64,000 bases of DNA from Bryobacterales bacterium (lineage in GTDB: Bacteria; Acidobacteriota; Terriglobia; Bryobacterales; Bryobacteraceae): assembly GCA_003167255.1 (NCBI GenBank), contig PMTR01000080.1, forward strand, positions 114,591-178,590. Direction: 5' to 3'. How positions within the stretch are numbered: position 1 is the first letter of the stretch; each line of letters opens with the position of its first letter. Below are positions 60,316-64,000 of the stretch, piece by piece. A program made the position numbers and the translations under genes. Under the pieces are notes generated by a model. That model saw nothing but the letters and a program-made list of their open reading frames with translations, ran no database searches and was not told the origin of the DNA.

Positions 60316-60958
60316 CGTGATGTATGCCGGCCATCAGCCGAAGGAAAAGGTCCACGGCGGCGGAGGCGTTTTGGCCGTAGCCATCGGCGCCGATTTCGTC
60401 GGCGAACATCTGGCTGATGGGGGCTCCGCCGACGGCCATCTTGATTTGGGTGAGGCCGGCGGCCTGGAAACCATCGATCACCGTTTTCATGTAGGTCATG
60501 GTGGTGGTCAGCAGGGCGCTCATCCCAATGATATCGGGTTTGCACTTTTCGGCGGCGGCCATGAATTTGTCGACGCTCTGGTCCACGCCGATATCATGCA
60601 CTTCGAAGCCGGCGCCTTCGGCCATCATGCAGACCAGGTTCTTGCCGATGTCGTGCAGGTCGCCGCGAACGGTGCCCATCAGCAGGGTGCCAACGCGCTG
60701 GACGCCCTCGCGGGCGCTGAGGAGCGGCTTGAGCACTGCCATTCCGGCCTTCATGGCGCGCGCCGCGATCAGCACTTCGGGGACGTAGAGAATGTTGTGC
60801 TTGAAATCTTCCCCTACCACGCTCATGCCGGCGATCAGGCCCTCGTTTAGAATCTGCTGAGCGGATTGGCCTTCGGCCAGCGCGTCCCTGGTCATCTGCT
60901 CGACTTCCTTGGCCTTACCCTCGTACAGGCACTGATTCATCAGTGCGTAATCAACCAT
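60260..60958 (-). CDS. Free-standing corrinoid (B12-binding) methyl-carrier protein
   Basis: 232 aa from ATG 60958. Helical cap (about 5-85: CLYEGKAKEVEQMTRDALAEG, VPEVLIAARAMKAGM) and Rossmann B12-binding domain with the base-off motif D100-L-H102-D-I-G105 (RGDLHDIGKNLV), GMSALLTTTM and VGGAPIS. H102 should be the lower cobalt ligand. About 20 residues extend past the usual end and overlap the next gene by 56 nt. Overlaps the UroD-type gene by 8 nt. Confidence 0.95.
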   Translation of the reverse strand: MVDYALMNQCLYEGKAKEVEQMTRDALAEGQSAQQILNEGLIAGMSVVGEDFKHNILYVPEVLIAARAMKAGMAVLKPLLSAREGVQRVGTLLMGTVRGDLHDIGKNLVCMMAEGAGFEVHDIGVDQSVDKFMAAAEKCKPDIIGMSALLTTTMTYMKTVIDGFQAAGLTQIKMAVGGAPISQMFADEIGADGYGQNASAAVDLFLRLMAGIHHDGNLQDSLLAGSSVSSQG

Positions 60959-62024
60959 GGCGGACCCCTTGACCGGCGAGACGGCCCGCGTTGAATTCTT
61001 CGAGCGCGCGCTGCATGGCGACGATGTTCTGGCGCGGCATTCCGGGGCTGGTGCCGCCGCCCACGGAGAGAATGATGCCTTCGCCGCCGGAGCCTTCGAG
61101 CACATCGAGGGTGGCTGCGCGGACCTCTTCGGGTGTGCCGCGGACGCCGATTTCGAGCGGGTTCACGTTACCCATAAGACACATGCGATGGCCCACGCGC
61201 TGCTTCACTTCGCGAATGTCCTTCTGCTTGCCCCAGTTCAGCACGTTGAATCCGGCGTCGGGAATGTGGTCCAGGCAGGCGTCCACTTCGGCGTCGTTAT
61301 GGTAGATCTTGATCCAGTCCGCGGGAAAGGCGTCGCAGATGCGCTTGAGATAGGGGTGCGCGAACTCCATGTAGTGCTCTTCGTTGATGAAGCCCACGAT
61401 GTCGTCGAGGATAAAGATGCCCTCGACGGTCGAGCCCATGGCTTTGTGCTGGGCCTTCAACCAATCGATGACGACGCGCGTGCAGAGGTCGATCAGGCGG
61501 TGAGCGCCCGCGGGATTTTCGACCAGGTCGATCATGAAATGGGTGGTGCCGCGCACGAAGCCGGCGGTGCAGAGAGGCCCGCGCGAAGTCACCATGGGCA
61601 GGATGTAGCCATGGTCGAGGATACGTTGGCGCTGCATCTTAATGCGATGCAGGGTGAGGGCGGCGAAGGCGTCGTACTCCACCTCGTACTCCGGGAACTG
61701 ATCGATGTCTTCGAGACGATAGAGGGTGTGGTATTCGCTGGGAGTATTATCCTGCCAGAACTTGATTTTCGCGCCCAGGACCGATGGCTCGGCGGCCATT
61801 CCGTACTCCATCCACCAGGAGGGGACGAAGATGATGTCGGGGAACTCGCGCATTATGTCGAGATTGGCCTGGAACCAGACTTCGGGGTCGAGGTAATAGT
61901 CCAGGTGCTGTATGCCCAGATAGCCGGGCATCCACGGGCTATCGATAATGAGGGCCATCGGAATCCGCTCGAGTTTCTCGAGACGCGCGGCTCGTTTAAA
62001 AGTTTCCCACTGGTGCGGCAGCAT
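60951..62024 (-). CDS. UroD-superfamily methyltransferase (corrinoid methyltransferase partner)
   Basis: 357 aa from ATG 62024, 8 nt after the enolase-superfamily stop. Uroporphyrinogen-decarboxylase fold as in MtaA/MtbA and related methyltransferases: FVPSWWMEYG, ILPMVTSRGPLCTAGFVRG, ILDDIVGFINEEHYMEFAHPYLKRI, IKIYHNDAEVDACLDHI, GFNVLNWGKQ, MGNVNPL. Where MtaA-type enzymes have the zinc motif HxC, this has H242-N-D244, so the metal site differs. It should move a methyl group from an unknown donor to the corrinoid protein encoded next to it. Confidence 0.9.
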   Translation of the reverse strand: MLPHQWETFKRAARLEKLERIPMALIIDSPWMPGYLGIQHLDYYLDPEVWFQANLDIMREFPDIIFVPSWWMEYGMAAEPSVLGAKIKFWQDNTPSEYHTLYRLEDIDQFPEYEVEYDAFAALTLHRIKMQRQRILDHGYILPMVTSRGPLCTAGFVRGTTHFMIDLVENPAGAHRLIDLCTRVVIDWLKAQHKAMGSTVEGIFILDDIVGFINEEHYMEFAHPYLKRICDAFPADWIKIYHNDAEVDACLDHIPDAGFNVLNWGKQKDIREVKQRVGHRMCLMGNVNPLEIGVRGTPEEVRAATLDVLEGSGGEGIILSVGGGTSPGMPRQNIVAMQRALEEFNAGRLAGQGVRHG

Positions 62025-62032
62025 GACTTTTC

Positions 62033-63277
62033 TCAATAAGGAATCGCAACGGGGCGTCCATCGTTGGGGTCGGCCCACCGGTCATTCGGAATGATGGCAG
62101 TCCAGCCAGGCCGGCCGGGATCCTGGTCATAGGGATACCCGCCGAGACGCTGGTAGAGCTCGTGATACTCTCTGAGTTTTTCGCGATTGAGCCGGACGCC
62201 CAACCCAGGGCCTTCGGGGACGCGAATGCAACCGCTTTCATAACGAAGCAAGCCACCTTCAATGATATCGTCCCTGAGGTGGTGATAGTGGGCGTCGGCG
62301 GCGAAAGAAAGATTGGGAATCACGGCGCCCAGGTGCAGCATGGTGGCAAGTTGAATGCCGAGCTCGCCGGAGGAATGCACGGCCACGCCGATCTGGAAAG
62401 TTTCGCAGACCGCGGCGGCTTTCACACAGGCGCGGATGCCGCCCCAAAACGTGGTGTCGAGCAGGATGACGTCGACCGCGGGATCGAGCGCATTGGCGGC
62501 CAACTGCTCGAAGTTGACCACCACGGTGTTGGTGGCGAGCGGCACGCGCACCATCTGGCGGGTGCGGCGCATGCCGTTCAAGCCAAAGACCGGATCTTCC
62601 AGATAGTCGTTGCGCAGGCCCTCGATGGCCTGGCCGAAGCGGATGGCCTGCTCGGTGGACCATACGCCGTTGGGGTCGAAGCGCACGGAATCGTTGGGGA
62701 ATGTTTCGGCCAATGCGCGGTAGGCCTCAAGTTCGTAATCCGGGGGGAAAACGCCGGCCTTCATTTTGTGGGTGGTGAAGCCGAAGCGGCGTTTCAGGCA
62801 ATCGGCGTTGGCCAGCACCTGGTCGATAGTGCGGACCTCTCCATCGCCCGTGCGCGGGTCGGGGTAGCGGAAAAAGCAGTAGGCGGCGAAGGGAACGCGG
62901 TCGCGCAGGCGGCCGCCGAGAATTTCCGAAACCGGCACACCCCAAGCTTGCCCGAGAATGTCCAGGCAGGCGAATTCCAGCGCGGCCAGCACTTGCGTGC
63001 GGTTGTTGTAGAGCGAAGCGGTGGGATTGGCGATGAGGAAGCGCATTTCTTCGAGGCGCGCGGGGTCGTGGCCCACCAGATACTGCTTCATGGCGCGGAA
63101 AACTGCCTCGGCCGATTCACCGCCGCCGCCCATTTCGCCGAGCCCCACCAGACCGTTGTCAGTCTCGATTTCGACGACCGTTCGGACGAAGCGGCCCCAG
63201 TGACAACCGTTGGCATGGCGCAGAGGCGCCTCCAGCGGCACGGTGACCGTGGTGGCTCGGATGTCCACGATCTGCAT
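62033..63277 (-). CDS. Enolase-superfamily acid-sugar dehydratase, glucarate-dehydratase-like
   Basis: 414 aa. Capping domain with [12 protein letters not shown], then the barrel: K171-M-K173 (THKMKAG), metal ligands D201 (RFDPNGVW), E227 (YLEDPVFG) and N250 ([14 protein letters not shown]), and the D274/H301 pair ([13 protein letters not shown]). The KxK, Asn ligand and His-Asp pair match the glucarate dehydratase subgroup rather than mandelate racemase. Substrate probably a C6 sugar acid. First gene of the corrinoid operon, which is unusual for this enzyme class. Confidence 0.9.
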   Translation of the reverse strand: MQIVDIRATTVTVPLEAPLRHANGCHWGRFVRTVVEIETDNGLVGLGEMGGGGESAEAVFRAMKQYLVGHDPARLEEMRFLIANPTASLYNNRTQVLAALEFACLDILGQAWGVPVSEILGGRLRDRVPFAAYCFFRYPDPRTGDGEVRTIDQVLANADCLKRRFGFTTHKMKAGVFPPDYELEAYRALAETFPNDSVRFDPNGVWSTEQAIRFGQAIEGLRNDYLEDPVFGLNGMRRTRQMVRVPLATNTVVVNFEQLAANALDPAVDVILLDTTFWGGIRACVKAAAVCETFQIGVAVHSSGELGIQLATMLHLGAVIPNLSFAADAHYHHLRDDIIEGGLLRYESGCIRVPEGPGLGVRLNREKLREYHELYQRLGGYPYDQDPGRPGWTAIIPNDRWADPNDGRPVAIPY

Positions 63278-63436
63278 TTGGTTTTATGATACAACAATTT
63301 CCTGGTTAAGCAGGTCCCGAGGGCGCAATTTCGGCAGGCGGGCTTGACCGAAGGCCTACGCAGGCAACCTTGCGGGCGTCTGGCCGGCACCGGGAGACGC
63401 TCAGATAATTTGAGCATCAAACTAATCAGTGCAGGC

Positions 63437-63584
63437 TTGTGGGGCAGGTTGGCAACCTGCGGCGGGTTGGTAACCCGCCTGCCGACGTTTGCAAATGGCC
63501 GCTCGGCGCCGGTTCCAACCGGCGCGCAGGATTCCATCCTGCCCCACAAAACCCGCCGAGTGTAACCGTACTTCGCGAGTCTCA
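63437..63584. repeat. 115-nt palindromic repeat, copy C
   Basis: Core 63437-63551 matches copy B except for a few bases; the shared right flank ends TTCGCGAGTCTCA at 63584. It takes up the middle of the 408-nt gap between the enolase-superfamily gene and the peroxiredoxin gene; the rest of the gap should hold the corrinoid operon promoter, but no clear -35/-10 pair was resolved. Confidence 0.85.
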
Positions 63585-63685
63585 CTAATCTTCAAAGGGT
63601 TTTCCGCAATCGGGGGTGTTGTCTGGAATGATCCGGCGCGCGGGGCCGCAACGATCGCGGCCCTGCGCCTGGACGAGCGGAGCGC

Positions 63686-64000
63686 TTACTTCTGTTTTTC
63701 CGCCAGAGCGGCCAACACTTCTTCGCTGTGCTTGCCGGGGCTGACCTTCGTCCACACCTGCGCGATCTTCCCGTTGGGGTCGATCAGGAACGTGTTGCGT
63801 GAGGCCATACCACTCTGCCCGAGAGATCCGTACTGGTCCACCACCTTTTTATCGGTATCGGCCAACAGGCGGAAGGTGAGACTCTCCTTGGTGCAGAACT
63901 GTTGGTGGCTGTCGGTGTTGTCCACGCTGACGCCCACGATCACCGCGTTGTGTTCCTGATACTTGGGCAGGTCCTGCTGGAAATTGTGGGCCTCGATGGT
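63686..64000 (-). CDS. Peroxiredoxin (AhpC/TSA, Bcp-like), 5' end outside window
   Basis: The visible 104 codons run in frame to the window edge: TIEAHNFQQDLPKYQEHNAV, IVGVSVDNTDSHQQFCTKES, LTFRLLADTDKKVVDQYG, TFLIDPNGKIAQVWTKVSPG. The peroxidatic cysteine would be just before TIEA, outside the window; a cysteine in QQFCTK may be the resolving one. Reduces peroxides with thiol donors. The gene is truncated only by the window. Confidence 0.9.
   Translation of the reverse strand, partial: TIEAHNFQQDLPKYQEHNAVIVGVSVDNTDSHQQFCTKESLTFRLLADTDKKVVDQYGSLGQSGMASRNTFLIDPNGKIAQVWTKVSPGKHSEEVLAALAEKQK

Noticed and set aside
58417-60417. Long plus-strand open frame (about 666 codons) opposite the corrinoid reactivator gene
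   Set aside because: Low-complexity composition caused by high GC; the minus strand encodes clear 2Fe-2S and ASKHA motifs here.
1-64000. Prophage or integrated plasmid
   Set aside because: No integrase, phage structural, replication or conjugation genes; toxin-antitoxin pairs and a RAYT alone do not support one.

Overview
This 64 kb chromosomal window is GC-rich and gene-dense. The gene types suggest a soil Acidobacteriota of the Solibacter/Bryobacter kind: two MacB/FtsX-type 'orphan' permeases of about 820-830 aa, a TPR-bearing Ser/Thr kinase, BlaI plus M56/TonB-fusion sensor genes, an Oar-like TonB-dependent receptor with a carboxypeptidase-regulatory N-domain, a bactofilin, and many dispersed palindromic repeats. 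That assignment is inference from gene content; no rRNA or tRNA gene was seen.

Left part (1-30 kb), mostly housekeeping and signalling: Ser/Thr kinase (with what looks like a vestigial ECF sigma factor upstream), two small unknown proteins, an RRM RNA-binding protein, an orphan permease, a blaI-blaR1-like operon whose sensor half has been tandemly duplicated, lysS-lolC, a family 2 glycosyltransferase, a second orphan permease, a secreted carboxypeptidase-regulatory-domain protein, a methyltransferase-like protein with a bactofilin, der, a VapBC pair, dinG-queD, a HigBA pair with a palindromic operator, a 7Fe-type ferredoxin, galU-glcD, and two tandem paralogous lipoproteins of unknown function.

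Middle part (30-57 kb), a glucuronoxylan-utilisation region: GH3 - GPH symporter - GH10 xylanase - GH115 alpha-glucuronidase on the minus strand; then a small accessory island (unknown 237-aa protein with HEPN-like Rx4H motif, REP-associated transposase, orphan ParD, HigBA); then GH3 xylosidase with its ROK regulator, divergent from a TonB-dependent receptor; a CE7 acetyl-xylan esterase; an SGNH esterase; a decayed mazEF; and an SDR oxidoreductase - GH67 alpha-glucuronidase operon. Together they could import and debranch acetylated (methyl)glucuronoxylan and release xylose and (4-O-methyl)glucuronate.

Right part (55.8-63.3 kb), the most interesting region: one tightly packed minus-strand operon encoding a glucarate-dehydratase-like enolase-superfamily enzyme, a UroD-type methyltransferase, a free-standing corrinoid protein, a PF13769 'virulence factor' protein, an ASKHA/2Fe-2S corrinoid reactivator, a Cys-rich protein with a MetH-activation-like segment, a homocysteine S-methyltransferase and a coupled unknown 109-aa protein. 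It reads as a dismantled B12-dependent methionine synthase whose methyl-folate module is replaced by a UroD-type methyltransferase. Because the operon also holds an acid-sugar dehydratase and lies beside two alpha-glucuronidases, I propose (inference) that it demethylates a methoxylated sugar acid, possibly 4-O-methylglucuronate from xylan, passing the methyl group to homocysteine.

The window also carries several repeat families: a roughly 115-nt palindromic repeat in three copies, a 56-nt repeat inside two operons, paired CACCGCAGAGACGCGGAG inverted repeats, and GGGGAC-type hairpins. There are four toxin-antitoxin loci. The window ends inside a peroxiredoxin gene.
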